A stretch of 64,000 bases of DNA, from assembly GCA_937876195.1 (NCBI GenBank), contig CALEIK010000035.1, positions 34,736 through 98,735 on the forward strand, in the 5' to 3' direction. The notes below the pieces were generated by a model, which was not told the DNA's origin, searched no databases, and saw nothing but the letters and a program-made list of their open reading frames with translations. Positions 44,572 through 55,303 of the stretch are shown piece after piece. Position 1 is the stretch's first letter, and every line of letters begins with the position of its first letter. The position numbers and the translations under genes are program-made. The DNA comes from an uncultured Flavobacteriales bacterium. Lineage in GTDB: Bacteria; Bacteroidota; Bacteroidia; Flavobacteriales_D; Crocinitomicaceae.

Positions 44572-47500
44572 ATGAGATTTATAGGTATTGTATTTATTTT
44601 CCTTTCAGGGTGGTGTTTTTCGCAGGACACTACTCTGGTATTTCCTATAGAGAATAATGTAGACCCAACACAGACGTCAACGCAAAGTTTTGACTTGGGC
44701 GATCCAACGAGCGTTACGCAAACAATTGTTTATGATCCGATTACTGGAACATATGTCTTTAGCGAAACGATTGGAAATACGGGGTTAAATTATCGAAATC
44801 CATCCATGATGACACTGGATGAATACTTAGAGTATGAACGTCAAAAATCACTTCAAGACAACTGGAAGGATAAAATTGATGAGCAAACAGCAGAGAATCA
44901 ACCGATGGAATTTCCAATACAAATTGGAAATAAACTCTTCGAAAGTTTCTTTGGCTCCGATCAAATTACAATTCGCCCACAAGGGACAGTAGAGCTTTCT
45001 CTTGGCGTTAACTCTTCCCGCTACGACAATCCGTTAATTCCAGTAAAGCAGCGAAAAATTACCCGTTTTGACTTTGACCAGCAAATTAATTTAAACTTGG
45101 TCGGAGAAATTGGTACCCGCTTGAAATTAGGCGTTAGCTATAACACGCAGGCCGCGTTTGATTTTGACAATGTCACTAAACTGCAATATGCAGGGGATGA
45201 AGATCAAATTATTCAAAAATTGGAATTGGGGAATGTGTCAATGGAACTGCCAACATCACTAATTCAAGGTTCTCAAACGTTATTTGGTGCCACCACGCAG
45301 TTAAAGTTTGGTAACACCACAGTTGATTTAATTGCTGCATCATCCAAAGGAAAAAGAGATGAAATAAACATCGCTGGAAAGGCACAAATTCAAGAGTTTG
45401 AGTTGAGCGCCGACAATTACGAAGTCAACCGACACTACTTCGTCAACCTCTATTACAATGATCATTATGACGAAAGTATGTCAACACTTCCAATTGTCAA
45501 CACGACAGTGAACATTACACGTATGGAGGTGTGGTTGACCAACCGAACAAACAATACTGAAAACACAAGAAACATCGTCGCATTTACTGATTTAGGTGAG
45601 GCACTTCCTGAGAATATCCAAGGTAACCCAGGGAATTTATCCGCGGATGAATTACCAAAAAATTCAGCAAACGGACTGTATGCATGGGCAGCGGGTCAAC
45701 CACTTATCAGAGGATTTGTCAATGCTGTTGCGGTGTTGAGTTCACAAGGAACTGCTCCAGGACCTTTTCAGCAAGCATTCGATTATGAAAAGGTAGAGAA
45801 TGCAAGAAAATTGGCGGAACAAGAGTATACATATAATGCCCAATTGGGATTCATTTCCTTGAATCAGCCGTTGAACAATGATGAGGTACTTGCCGTAGCT
45901 TACGAATATACCTATCGAGGAGAAACGTATCAAGTGGGTGAATTTTCTACCGATGGTATCTCCGGTCAAGAAGCGTTGATTTTGAAGTTGATAAAACCTA
46001 CGATCATCAATCCACAAAACAAATTGTGGAGATTAATGATGAAAAACGTTTACTCGATTGGAGCCTATCAACTGGATCAAGAAGGGTTTAGAATGGACCT
46101 GTTGTACAACAACCCAGCAACGTCTCTTTCAGTTCCATTTATGCCAGAAGAGAATTTGGGACCAAACGTTACTGGCATCTCAGATAAGCAATTGGTTACG
46201 CTTCTTGAAATGGATAAGATTAATCAACAAAATCAACCTTTTTCTGATGGGGTGCTGGATTTTGTCCCTATCCAGTTCAATGGCAATAGAGCCGAAAATG
46301 GGGGTACGATTAACACTAGAAATGGTCGGGTTTATTTTTCAACGGTGGAACCATTTGGTAAAACGCTGGAGGACAAGTTGAGAAATGCAGGTGTTTCAGA
46401 AGTCATAATTGATCAAATTGCATACACCGAACTCTACGATTCTACCAAAACTGCTGCACAACAAATTCCAAGTAAGAATAGATTTAGCTTTAAGGGAGAA
46501 TACCAATCTTCGATTACCTCGGACATTGCTTTGAATGCGTTGAACGTTCCAGAAGGAGCTGTTTCTGTTACCGCAGGTGGAATAAAATTAACTGAAGGAG
46601 TTGATTACACCGTGGATTATACGTTGGGTAGGGTGAAAATCTTAAACACGGGGATCCTTGAATCGAATACACCAATCACCATTTCCGTAGAAAGTAATTC
46701 GGTCTTTGGTTTTCAATCCAAATCTCTCTTTGGAACACGTGTCGCCCATCGATTTGGTGATAAATTGAACATTGCGGGAACGTGGATGAGAATGCAGGAA
46801 AGACCTGTAACACAGAAGGTGGATTATGGAAGCGAGCCCTTTAAAAACAACATTGTTGGATTTGATTTTCAGTACAGAACGGACGTTCCGTTTTTAACGA
46901 AATTGGTGGACATGCTTCCTGTAATTTCAACAAAGGAGAAATCCACATTTTCGTTCAATGGTGAGTTCGCACATTTAATTCCGGGCTCTCCAAAGGCGAT
47001 TAACAAAGAGGGAACATCATATATCGATGATTTTGAGGGAGCACAGAGCGCAATTGATTTGAAGTCAGTGTCTTCTTGGCATTTAGCAACAGTTCCTCAG
47101 GGCCAAACAGATTTATTTCCAGAAGCCGACAACTTTGACTTATCCGCTGGATTTAAGAGATCTAAAACTGCGTGGTACGTGATAGATCCGCTGTTTTATC
47201 AAAATAACAACTTAACGCCCGAACACATTAAAGATGATCCTGCACAACTTTCTGACAGTAGAATGAGGGCAGTAAATCAGAAGGATATTTGGCCGAATTG
47301 GGATCCACAGTATGGTTCGATTACCAATGTGTCGTTGATGGAACTGGCATATTACCCTGAAGAAAGGGGGATGTACAATTATGATACTACCAATACGGTG
47401 AATGCCGATGGAACATTTAGTGATCCAGAAAACAGATGGGGAGGTGTGATGCGATCGCTTTCTACAACGAATTTTGAGGAAACAAACATTGAGTACATTC

Positions 47501-50500
47501 AGTTTTGGGTATTGGATCCATTCAACGCAGATGCAGAGAACGTTGATCCAAATGCACCACATAATGGAGGAGATCTTTATTTCAACCTTGGTAATATTTC
47601 AGAGGATATTCTCCCAGATTCACGGAAGAGTTTTGAGAATGGTTTGCCGCCTACGGGATCTTCCATTGTTGATAATATTGATACAACGGCCTGGGGGCGA
47701 GTCTCAACTCAGCAAGTCGTAGTAAACGCGTTTGACAACGATCCTGCATCAAGAGCAAATCAAGACATTGGATTGGATGGTTGGAACAATGCAGATGAGA
47801 AACTCCATTTTGCCAATTACGTTGCTTGGGTGCAGAATAATCCGACTTTAAGTGCTGATGCGAAGCAGAGAATGATTGCCGATCCCTCAAACGATGACTA
47901 CAATTATTACCGCGATGATGTATATGATAGCGAAGAGAAAACGATTCTAGAACGGTATAAAAAATTCAATGGGATGGAGGGTAATTCTCCAACTACGGAG
48001 ATGTCTGCAACTATGAATTCTGAAGGCTATCCAACATTGAGCACCAACGCACCAGACGTGGAGGACATCAATCAAGACAACAACTTGTCAGAAACAGAGA
48101 GTTATTTTCAATATAAAATTAGTCTGCGCCCTGGTGATATGCAGGTGGGTCAGAATTATATTACTAGCATTCAGCCTTTTGTGAAAGGAAACGGTGAGGT
48201 TGAAAACTGGTATCAGTTTAAAGTGCCTATTCGTGATTTTGAGAAAAAGGTGAATGGTATTACAGATTTTAGATCAATTCGTTTTATGCGGATGTTTTTG
48301 AAAGGTTTTGATGAAGAGGTACTGCTTCGTTTTGCTCGTTTAGAGTTCATTCGTGGAGAATGGAGAAAGTTTTATGATGATTTGACACAACCAGGTGAGG
48401 GCGTTGTAGTTGACCCTAATTTGACGTCATTCGACATCGGTGCAGTGAACATTCAAGAAAATGACAAGCGAAGTCCAATTGAATACAAAGTTCCACCAGG
48501 AATAATCCAGGAAACTGACCCTTCTCAAACCTATCAGCGTTTGCTAAATGAACAATCGTTGAGCCTTGAAGTTTGTGATTTGGCAGATGGAGATGCAAGA
48601 GCGGCTTATCGTAATGTTCAGTTTGATGTCAGAGCATATAAGAAACTTAAAATGTATGTGCACGCCGAAGAGGTAGATCAGACAAAACCGTTGCGGGATG
48701 AGGATGTTACTGTTTTTGTGCGATTGGGAACGGATTTCACGGATAACTATTATGAGTATGAATTGCCGCTAAGAACAACCGCATGGGGATCAAATATCGA
48801 CACAGACATTTGGCCCGAGGAGAATTTTGTTGAAATTGTGTTTGAACACTTGCTGGCATTGAAGAGAAAGCGTAACGCAGAAGTTTCTGAAGGTTCTACT
48901 GCAACTTCATACGTGGTGGAGTATTCAGCTGTTGATCCTGAAAATCCTAACCGAATTATTAAAGTAAAGGGTAGTCCAAACTTGCAAGGAATTAGGACGA
49001 TTATGATCGGTATCCGAAATCCCCATGAAGATAAACATGTATTGGATGATTGGAATGAGGATGGAGAATCAAAGTGCGCAATAGTATGGGTGAATGAACT
49101 CAGGCTAACGGATTTTGTAAGCGAGGGAGGATCAGCTGCAATTGCACAGATGCAGGTGCAGCTAGCAGACTTTGCAAATGTTAATATGTCGGGGAATTAC
49201 TCCGGAATTAACTGGGGATCGGTGGAGAGCAGAGTACAGGACAGACAGCGAAATGAGCAGATTGGATTTGATATGAACGCCAATGTTCAATTGGGGCAAT
49301 TTTTTGGTAAAAGAGCACAAGTCTCACTGCCGTTTTTCTATGGTTATTCACTTGGTATAATTAATCCCGAGTATGACCCCTACAATCCAGACATAAAACT
49401 AAAAGATTACGAAGACCCGCAGGTAAGAAAAGAAAGGGCAAAAGAAGGGCAAGATTTTACAGAACGGAAGTCATACAATTTCACAAACGTTCGGGTGGGA
49501 ATGAAACCTGGAGCGAAAGCCCGGATATGGCGACTCTCCAATTGGTCGGCGAATTATTCTTATTCGGAAACCTATAGCAGAGATTTCAACACAAGGTATG
49601 ATAGAACAAAAGTGTGGAGCGGTGGATTGAATTATAATTATGCATTTTCCGCGAAGCCAATTAAACCATTCGATAAGGTGAAATTCATGAAAAAATCGAA
49701 TTGGTGGGCATTGATTCGAGATATGAATTTCTACCTGACTCCAAAGAATATAGGATTCGGAACGAATACGATAAGAAGTTATAATGAGCGACAAGTTAAG
49801 AACAACATCGTTCCTGATTATGAGTTTGCGGCAGTGTATGTCAAACGATTCAATTGGAACAGGGATTATTCACTGGCTTATGACATTACGCAAAAACTGA
49901 AATTCAATTTTAGTGCTACCAACCAATCCATTTTTGAAGAAGGAGATGGGCGCGTTGATCGTAAGGAGGATCCTGAAGGCTATCGGGAGTTTACAGATTC
50001 CATCAGGTCCCAAATGAGTTCATTCGGACAAACAATGGATTACACACACAACTACAGCTTTAATTATACACTGCCTTTCGATAAGATCCCCGCATTGGAC
50101 TGGGTGAATGCAAATGCCAAATACTCATCTTCATACAACTGGCAGAGAGCTCCTCTCGGGCAATCTGAGTTTGGAAATACGGTGCAGAATAGTAGAAATA
50201 TAAATGGAACTGCTCAGCTGAATTTCACGAATTTGTACAATAAAATACCTTACCTGAAAAAGGTGAATGGAGGGGGTAGATCGGTTAGAGGCACCGTAGC
50301 AACAAGAGGTACCACTAAAGGTGACGGGAAAGAAACGGCTGAATCAGAGATTACGGAATTAGTACCCGATAAACCTGAGGAGGAAATGACCAAGAAAGAA
50401 AAGAGAAAATGGGAGCGTAAGAAAAGGAGACATAAGCGGAAAGAGGAGCGCAAGAAAAAGCGCAAAGACAAAGTGCATCCAGTGGCAGGTTTTGTTGCTC

Positions 50501-51876
50501 GCCTTGGAATGTCTGTTCGTAATGTTTCTGGAACGTATACACAAACGGATGGAACCTTGCTGCCTGGTTACAACCAAGAGACAAGTGTATTGGGCTTCAA
50601 CCCTAGTTTTAATTCCCAAATGGGTGGATTTATTTTCGGAAAACAACGCTACGACGTCTGGGGGAATGAAACTGGGTACAATGTTGCGGAAACTACTCGC
50701 GATAATGGTTGGCTCGTGCAAAATGAAAATCTGAACCAACAGTACACGATTACACACACCAAAAATCTGAACCTGAGAGCAAGCTTGGAGCCAATCAAAG
50801 ATGTTTCGATTGAGCTTTCAGCTACTAAGACATTTGGTACGAATACAGGTGAATTTTACAGGTGGAATTCCTTGACAAATGCCTATGAAAGCCAAAGTAG
50901 GGTCGAAACCTCTACGTTAACCTATTCGAGCGTTTCCGTGGGATCTGCATTTGCAATGATGGGCAGTGATTACCAATCATCGGTATTTGAAGATTTACTC
51001 AACAAACGTCAGGAGGTTTCAAAATTACTCGGAGAACAAAATGGTAATTCCTCGTTGCAGTCTTCAGGGTATTACAGTGGATATGGTGACAGTCAACAAG
51101 AGGTCGTAATGGGCGCGTTTTTAACATCATACACCAATAGAGGCGTGAGTGATAAGAACATCAATCCAATTAAAAATTTACCGTTACCAAACTGGTCAGT
51201 AAATTACAACGGACTAAAGAACTTTGAGTTCATGAAAAAGTACCTACGTAATTTTGTCTTGCGACATGCTTACACTTCTACTGTAAGTGTATCTGGAATG
51301 CAATCCAACTTAAACGCAGAGTTTGATAGTAACGGAGATGCAACTGCGCGCGATTTGGACAATAACTTTATTGCAGCTATGCAAATACAAAACTTGGTGG
51401 TATCGGAGAGATTTTCACCGTTGATTGGTTTTGATGCAACATGGTCCATTAAAGGACAAGGTTTAATTACCAAGTTTGAGTATAAAAAGGATAGAAATGC
51501 TACCATGTCATTGAACAACAATCAAGTGACAGAGATCTTAGGTGAGGAGTATGTTGTTGGACTAGGTTATAAGTTCAATAGAGTGAAATTACCTTTTGAA
51601 AAAATTGAAGCGAGTCCAGTGAACATCCGTTTTGATTTTTCATTCAGAGATAATTTGACTGTAATTCGTAAAGTGGTGGAAAATTCAAACCAAGCGACGG
51701 CTGGACAAAAAGTAATTTCCATTAAGGCCTCGGCTGACTATAATTTGACAAAATACGTAACTCTTCAACTGTATTATGATCAAACATTGAATACGCCAAA
51801 AATTGCCACTTCCTATCCAACAGGTAATTTGAACGCTGGACTTAAATTGAGATTTAACTTAGCAGGAGTACAATAA
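44572..51876 (+). CDS. sprA: SprA, type IX secretion system outer-membrane translocon
   Basis: 2434 residues from the ATG giving MRFIGIVFIFLSGWCFSQ, a good signal peptide; an in-frame TTG 24 bases upstream would weaken it. SprA is the huge 36-strand barrel through which folded T9SS cargo crosses the outer membrane. Diagnostic features are the repeated SprA N-terminal segments (LGVNSSRYDNPL, NLVGEIGTRLKLGVSYN, FGNTTVDLIAASSKGKR), the central GTSYIDDFEGAQSAIDL motif near residue 820, many barrel strands, and a closing strand near GLKLRFNLAGVQ. A dense Lys/Arg block lies near residues 1940-1970. Its stop overlaps the next ATG by one base. Confidence 0.96.
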   Translation: MRFIGIVFIFLSGWCFSQDTTLVFPIENNVDPTQTSTQSFDLGDPTSVTQTIVYDPITGTYVFSETIGNTGLNYRNPSMMTLDEYLEYERQKSLQDNWKDKIDEQTAENQPMEFPIQIGNKLFESFFGSDQITIRPQGTVELSLGVNSSRYDNPLIPVKQRKITRFDFDQQINLNLVGEIGTRLKLGVSYNTQAAFDFDNVTKLQYAGDEDQIIQKLELGNVSMELPTSLIQGSQTLFGATTQLKFGNTTVDLIAASSKGKRDEINIAGKAQIQEFELSADNYEVNRHYFVNLYYNDHYDESMSTLPIVNTTVNITRMEVWLTNRTNNTENTRNIVAFTDLGEALPENIQGNPGNLSADELPKNSANGLYAWAAGQPLIRGFVNAVAVLSSQGTAPGPFQQAFDYEKVENARKLAEQEYTYNAQLGFISLNQPLNNDEVLAVAYEYTYRGETYQVGEFSTDGISGQEALILKLIKPTIINPQNKLWRLMMKNVYSIGAYQLDQEGFRMDLLYNNPATSLSVPFMPEENLGPNVTGISDKQLVTLLEMDKINQQNQPFSDGVLDFVPIQFNGNRAENGGTINTRNGRVYFSTVEPFGKTLEDKLRNAGVSEVIIDQIAYTELYDSTKTAAQQIPSKNRFSFKGEYQSSITSDIALNALNVPEGAVSVTAGGIKLTEGVDYTVDYTLGRVKILNTGILESNTPITISVESNSVFGFQSKSLFGTRVAHRFGDKLNIAGTWMRMQERPVTQKVDYGSEPFKNNIVGFDFQYRTDVPFLTKLVDMLPVISTKEKSTFSFNGEFAHLIPGSPKAINKEGTSYIDDFEGAQSAIDLKSVSSWHLATVPQGQTDLFPEADNFDLSAGFKRSKTAWYVIDPLFYQNNNLTPEHIKDDPAQLSDSRMRAVNQKDIWPNWDPQYGSITNVSLMELAYYPEERGMYNYDTTNTVNADGTFSDPENRWGGVMRSLSTTNFEETNIEYIQFWVLDPFNADAENVDPNAPHNGGDLYFNLGNISEDILPDSRKSFENGLPPTGSSIVDNIDTTAWGRVSTQQVVVNAFDNDPASRANQDIGLDGWNNADEKLHFANYVAWVQNNPTLSADAKQRMIADPSNDDYNYYRDDVYDSEEKTILERYKKFNGMEGNSPTTEMSATMNSEGYPTLSTNAPDVEDINQDNNLSETESYFQYKISLRPGDMQVGQNYITSIQPFVKGNGEVENWYQFKVPIRDFEKKVNGITDFRSIRFMRMFLKGFDEEVLLRFARLEFIRGEWRKFYDDLTQPGEGVVVDPNLTSFDIGAVNIQENDKRSPIEYKVPPGIIQETDPSQTYQRLLNEQSLSLEVCDLADGDARAAYRNVQFDVRAYKKLKMYVHAEEVDQTKPLRDEDVTVFVRLGTDFTDNYYEYELPLRTTAWGSNIDTDIWPEENFVEIVFEHLLALKRKRNAEVSEGSTATSYVVEYSAVDPENPNRIIKVKGSPNLQGIRTIMIGIRNPHEDKHVLDDWNEDGESKCAIVWVNELRLTDFVSEGGSAAIAQMQVQLADFANVNMSGNYSGINWGSVESRVQDRQRNEQIGFDMNANVQLGQFFGKRAQVSLPFFYGYSLGIINPEYDPYNPDIKLKDYEDPQVRKERAKEGQDFTERKSYNFTNVRVGMKPGAKARIWRLSNWSANYSYSETYSRDFNTRYDRTKVWSGGLNYNYAFSAKPIKPFDKVKFMKKSNWWALIRDMNFYLTPKNIGFGTNTIRSYNERQVKNNIVPDYEFAAVYVKRFNWNRDYSLAYDITQKLKFNFSATNQSIFEEGDGRVDRKEDPEGYREFTDSIRSQMSSFGQTMDYTHNYSFNYTLPFDKIPALDWVNANAKYSSSYNWQRAPLGQSEFGNTVQNSRNINGTAQLNFTNLYNKIPYLKKVNGGGRSVRGTVATRGTTKGDGKETAESEITELVPDKPEEEMTKKEKRKWERKKRRHKRKEERKKKRKDKVHPVAGFVARLGMSVRNVSGTYTQTDGTLLPGYNQETSVLGFNPSFNSQMGGFIFGKQRYDVWGNETGYNVAETTRDNGWLVQNENLNQQYTITHTKNLNLRASLEPIKDVSIELSATKTFGTNTGEFYRWNSLTNAYESQSRVETSTLTYSSVSVGSAFAMMGSDYQSSVFEDLLNKRQEVSKLLGEQNGNSSLQSSGYYSGYGDSQQEVVMGAFLTSYTNRGVSDKNINPIKNLPLPNWSVNYNGLKNFEFMKKYLRNFVLRHAYTSTVSVSGMQSNLNAEFDSNGDATARDLDNNFIAAMQIQNLVVSERFSPLIGFDATWSIKGQGLITKFEYKKDRNATMSLNNNQVTEILGEEYVVGLGYKFNRVKLPFEKIEASPVNIRFDFSFRDNLTVIRKVVENSNQATAGQKVISIKASADYNLTKYVTLQLYYDQTLNTPKIATSYPTGNLNAGLKLRFNLAGVQ

Positions 51877-52322
51877 TGACAATTCGTTCAATAGAACCAA
51901 AAGATGTAGGAGTAGTCCTTGACTTGATAAAAGGCCTTGCGCTGTACGAGAAGGCACCAGAACAAGTCGTCAATACAGCTGAGGCTTTACAACATGATCT
52001 GTTCGAGAAAAAGGTATGTGAAGGTATTGTAGCAGAAGCTGAGGGTGAAATTATTGGTTTTGCGATTTATTTCACTTCATATTCTACGTGGAAAGGACCA
52101 TGCATTTATTTAGAAGATTTGTTCGTTCTAGAGAACAAACGAAAGAGTGGCGCCGGTTCGCTGTTGTTTGATAGAGTGGTTGAAATTGCCAAGGAACGCA
52201 AGGTAAAACGCATGGATTGGCAAGTACTTGATTGGAATGAACCAGCACTTCAGTTTTACAAGAAAAAGGGCGCACTGTTGGATCCCGAATGGGTCAACGG
52301 GCGCTTGTTCTTCGAAGAGTAA
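51876..52322 (+). CDS. GNAT family N-acetyltransferase
   Basis: A 148-residue protein of the GCN5-related acyltransferase fold. The central strand and acetyl-CoA binding region are IYLEDLFVLENKRKSGAGSLLF near residues 78-99, and the C-terminal WQVLDWNEPALQFYKKKGA motif is typical of diamine/spermidine-type acetyltransferases. The substrate cannot be fixed, but polyamines or small amines are likely. The start overlaps the sprA stop (TAATG), so it is the last gene of the maeB-ruvA-sprA run. Its stop is one base from the stop of the convergent PhoH gene. Confidence 0.9.
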   Translation: MTIRSIEPKDVGVVLDLIKGLALYEKAPEQVVNTAEALQHDLFEKKVCEGIVAEAEGEIIGFAIYFTSYSTWKGPCIYLEDLFVLENKRKSGAGSLLFDRVVEIAKERKVKRMDWQVLDWNEPALQFYKKKGALLDPEWVNGRLFFEE

Positions 52323-52323
52323 T

Positions 52324-53649
52324 CTACAACAGCTCGTTGGCTAAATTGGCCAGCTCAGAACGCTCTCCTTTTTCAAGGCGCACATGTGCAAATAACTTCT
52401 GACCATTTAGCTTATCTACTAAATACGCCAATCCATTACTGTGCTCATCCAGGTAGGGCGTGTCAATTTGATTGATGTCTCCAGTAAAAATAATCTTTGT
52501 GTTTTCTCCCGCTCGGGTAATAATCGTTTTGACTTCGTGAGGAGTGAGGTTTTGGGCCTCATCAACAATGAAAATAATGTTGGATAAACTTCTTCCACGG
52601 ATGAAGGCGAGTGGAGTGATAACAATTTTACCGCTTTCCTGAAGCTCAAGCACCGCTTTGTGTTTCTTCTCATTTTCGCCAAATTGTGACTTAATGAATT
52701 TTAAGTTATCCCACAGCGGTTCCATGTAGGGGCCAATTTTATCATTGGCATCTCCAGGTAAAAAGCCAATCTCCTTATTGGACAATGGAACAATCGGTCT
52801 GGCAAGAATAATTTGTTGAAACTTTTTACTTTGTTCCAATGCTGAAGCCAAGGCAAGCAGTGTTTTTCCAGTACCTGCAACACCTTGCAATGCCACTAAT
52901 TTTACATCTTCGTTCAACAAGGCATTCAAGGCAAATGCTTGTTCCGCGTTCTTCGGTTTTATCCCATAGACAAATTCCTTTTCAATGCGCTCAAGATGAT
53001 CCAAATGAGGATTATACACCGCCAAGGATGAAGACTTCCCATTTTTAAGAATATAGTACCCATTTGCAATCTTGTGGGTTCCAAGAATCCCGTTCTCCTC
53101 AATGCGTCCTTTCGTGAAAATTTGACGGATTTGTTCTGAATCTACATTTTCGATGGTACAAACACTCGAACTCTTCGTGACAGCAGTATCAACTTTCCCT
53201 GTTTTATAATCTTCCGATTGGATTCCCAAAGCCTTTGCTTTTATGCGTAGATTGATGTCTTTGGTTACCAGAACAACATCATTTTTTGTCTCCGTTTCTT
53301 TTAAATACAGCGCGGCATTGATGATTTTGTGATCATTCTTCCCCTTCGCATAAACGTTTTCCGCATTGATACCGCTGGGATTTGTTTCCAAAATTATTTT
53401 AAAACGACCATGTTCTTTGCCTAGTGAAATCCACTCTTGGAGGCTTATGGTCAAAGAAAGTTTATCGATGAACCGAATCACTTCGCGTGCTGAAAAGTTT
53501 TTGGTGTCATTCCCAATTTTGAAGTTGTCTAACTCCTCGAGTACTGTGATTGGGATGGCAACATCATTGTTCTTAAAGGTCGTGATTGCCTGATGGTCGT
53601 GAAGTAATACAGAGGTATCTAATACGTATATCTTTTTCTTTTTTGGCAT
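52324..53649 (-). CDS. PhoH family ATPase with N-terminal PIN domain
   Basis: About 441 residues from the ATG giving MPKKKKIYVLDTSVLLHD; an upstream TTG would add only seven residues. The N-terminal PIN nuclease domain (residues 1-150) has acidic residues in VLDTSVLL, VLEELDNFK and VTKDINLRIK. The C-terminal PhoH/NTPase domain has Walker A GVAGTGKTLLAL near residue 255, Walker B FIVDEAQNLTP near 358 and TGDINQID. PIN-PhoH (PhoH2) proteins are ATP-driven RNA-unwinding ribonucleases. Length is typical. Confidence 0.94.
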   Translation of the reverse strand: MPKKKKIYVLDTSVLLHDHQAITTFKNNDVAIPITVLEELDNFKIGNDTKNFSAREVIRFIDKLSLTISLQEWISLGKEHGRFKIILETNPSGINAENVYAKGKNDHKIINAALYLKETETKNDVVLVTKDINLRIKAKALGIQSEDYKTGKVDTAVTKSSSVCTIENVDSEQIRQIFTKGRIEENGILGTHKIANGYYILKNGKSSSLAVYNPHLDHLERIEKEFVYGIKPKNAEQAFALNALLNEDVKLVALQGVAGTGKTLLALASALEQSKKFQQIILARPIVPLSNKEIGFLPGDANDKIGPYMEPLWDNLKFIKSQFGENEKKHKAVLELQESGKIVITPLAFIRGRSLSNIIFIVDEAQNLTPHEVKTIITRAGENTKIIFTGDINQIDTPYLDEHSNGLAYLVDKLNGQKLFAHVRLEKGERSELANLANELL

Positions 53650-53839
53650 AGAGTGGGTTTTTCCCGTCAATATACTTGGAATTCAAAGACAAATAGAACA
53701 CTTTTCGGTCGAGTTATTGACATCCTTTTGTTGATGCTAAACTCAAGCACCAATTTCTCAAAGACAAGAAAAAATCAGAAACGAGAGATAACCAAATGTC
53801 TATCAGTACGATATCAGTTTTCTGGTGGAAAGCGTTCAG

Positions 53840-55207
53840 CTATTTTGAAAAACGCTTAGAAATTGTGTCACCATTTTTGTTGCGAATGAGCAACGTATAA
53901 ATTCCAGGATTTAAACCTGCCGTATTTACTTCATCACTGATTGCATTGATTGTAAATGTCGAAACATTTTGACCTAAAGCGTTGAAAATTTCAGCTTCGC
54001 TTCCGATTAAATTTTCTGTCACTTGAATGTTTAATTGTTCGTTGGTTGGATTGGGGAAAATTTTGATAGCTGATTGATCAACGTTAGTAACAGTTGCAGT
54101 GGATGGAGGTCTCAATACAACGATGTTGTGCGTAAAAGGTTCTGTATTCGACCAAAATGGACCATTAGTAGCTAAATATATTTCATCGGATGGACCAACG
54201 CATATGTCTCTAAGTCGACCAAAGACATTCACCAAATAATCATTTTGATCTACCACCTGCGTTCCTGCAGCATTTAATTCGATGGCCACAATCCGTTTGT
54301 CTTTTAGCACCGTCATGAGGACTTTGTTATCAAACTCTGGAAACTCTGGATTTTCATAAAATACCATATCGGACGGAGCAATTGTTGGTGTCCAGACAAC
54401 CAATGGTTCCTTCACATTATTTGCACTGCAAAAAGTTGCTTCAGGTCCAGCATCACAAAATCCTTCTACATTTGGCCAACCATAGTTACGATTCACTTCT
54501 AGAATCTGGAATTCATCATCCGACGATGCACCGTGTTCTGATAGGTAGATCACCCCATTGGGAGCTTGCATAATTCCTTGTACGTTTCGATGGCCATACG
54601 AATAGACGTAACTACCACCGATTGGGTTATCTACTGGAACTGTTCCATCGGTATTCATTCTTAAAATCTTTCCATTCAAAGAACTGAGATTTTGAGGCAA
54701 TGAAGTATTTTGTGCGTCCCCAGTGGAAACTAGCAAGGTACCGTCATCCATAAAATGAAACCTAGCACCAATATGCGTGGTATTACCAGTAATTTCTTCA
54801 ATCAGCGTTTGAGGATTGATGAGGTCTGTTCCATCATATGTATACTTCACAAATCGTTCTTTGATTCCACTGTTGTAATACGTGTACGCCAAAAACACTT
54901 CTGGTGTCACTGAAAAATTGGGGTGTAAGGCCATGCCTAACAAACCTGATTCGGAATCGGCATGAACAGTTGATGTCAAATCTAAAATTACATCTTTGGT
55001 CTGCAATACAGGATCGATTCTGCTCACAATACCCCTTCTTTCTGTCGTCCAAATATGATCATCTGGGCCATAGATAATTTCCCAAGGGATATCTAAACCG
55101 GTATAAATGGTATCGACTTCAACGGTTGTAGATCCGACCACGATGTTGGACTGTGCATGTAGTTGCAAAGCAAAAATGATGGAGAAAAGTGAGAGAGTAA
55201 TTTTCAT
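53840..55207 (-). CDS. Secreted PQQ-dependent sugar dehydrogenase-like protein with T9SS tail
   Basis: A 455-residue protein with a signal peptide (LSLFSIIFALQLHAQ) and a six-bladed glucose/sorbosone dehydrogenase propeller: LDIPWEIIYGPDDHIW near residue 38, SGLLGMALHPNF near 88, HIGARFHFMDDGTL, YSYGHRNVQGIMQ near 205 and LSEHGASSDDEF near 223. These hold the PQQ- and calcium-binding positions of soluble aldose sugar dehydrogenases. The last 75 residues are a type A T9SS sorting domain (IFPNPTNEQLNIQ ... NALGQNV ... GIYTLLI). It would oxidise sugars at or outside the cell surface if PQQ is available. Confidence 0.87.
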   Translation of the reverse strand: MKITLSLFSIIFALQLHAQSNIVVGSTTVEVDTIYTGLDIPWEIIYGPDDHIWTTERRGIVSRIDPVLQTKDVILDLTSTVHADSESGLLGMALHPNFSVTPEVFLAYTYYNSGIKERFVKYTYDGTDLINPQTLIEEITGNTTHIGARFHFMDDGTLLVSTGDAQNTSLPQNLSSLNGKILRMNTDGTVPVDNPIGGSYVYSYGHRNVQGIMQAPNGVIYLSEHGASSDDEFQILEVNRNYGWPNVEGFCDAGPEATFCSANNVKEPLVVWTPTIAPSDMVFYENPEFPEFDNKVLMTVLKDKRIVAIELNAAGTQVVDQNDYLVNVFGRLRDICVGPSDEIYLATNGPFWSNTEPFTHNIVVLRPPSTATVTNVDQSAIKIFPNPTNEQLNIQVTENLIGSEAEIFNALGQNVSTFTINAISDEVNTAGLNPGIYTLLIRNKNGDTISKRFSK

Positions 55208-55303
55208 AACAATTTGGTGTTTTGCTTAAATATACGAAGGATTCTCATAGAATCACTGTAATAGTACAATGAAATGCAACTGTTCTAGTAGTGCTAACTC
55301 AGA

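Noticed and set aside
50250..50757. Minus-strand frames opposite the Lys/Arg block of SprA
   Set aside because: The AAG/AGA-rich coding strand produces Leu/Phe/Ser-rich mirror frames that mimic membrane helices.
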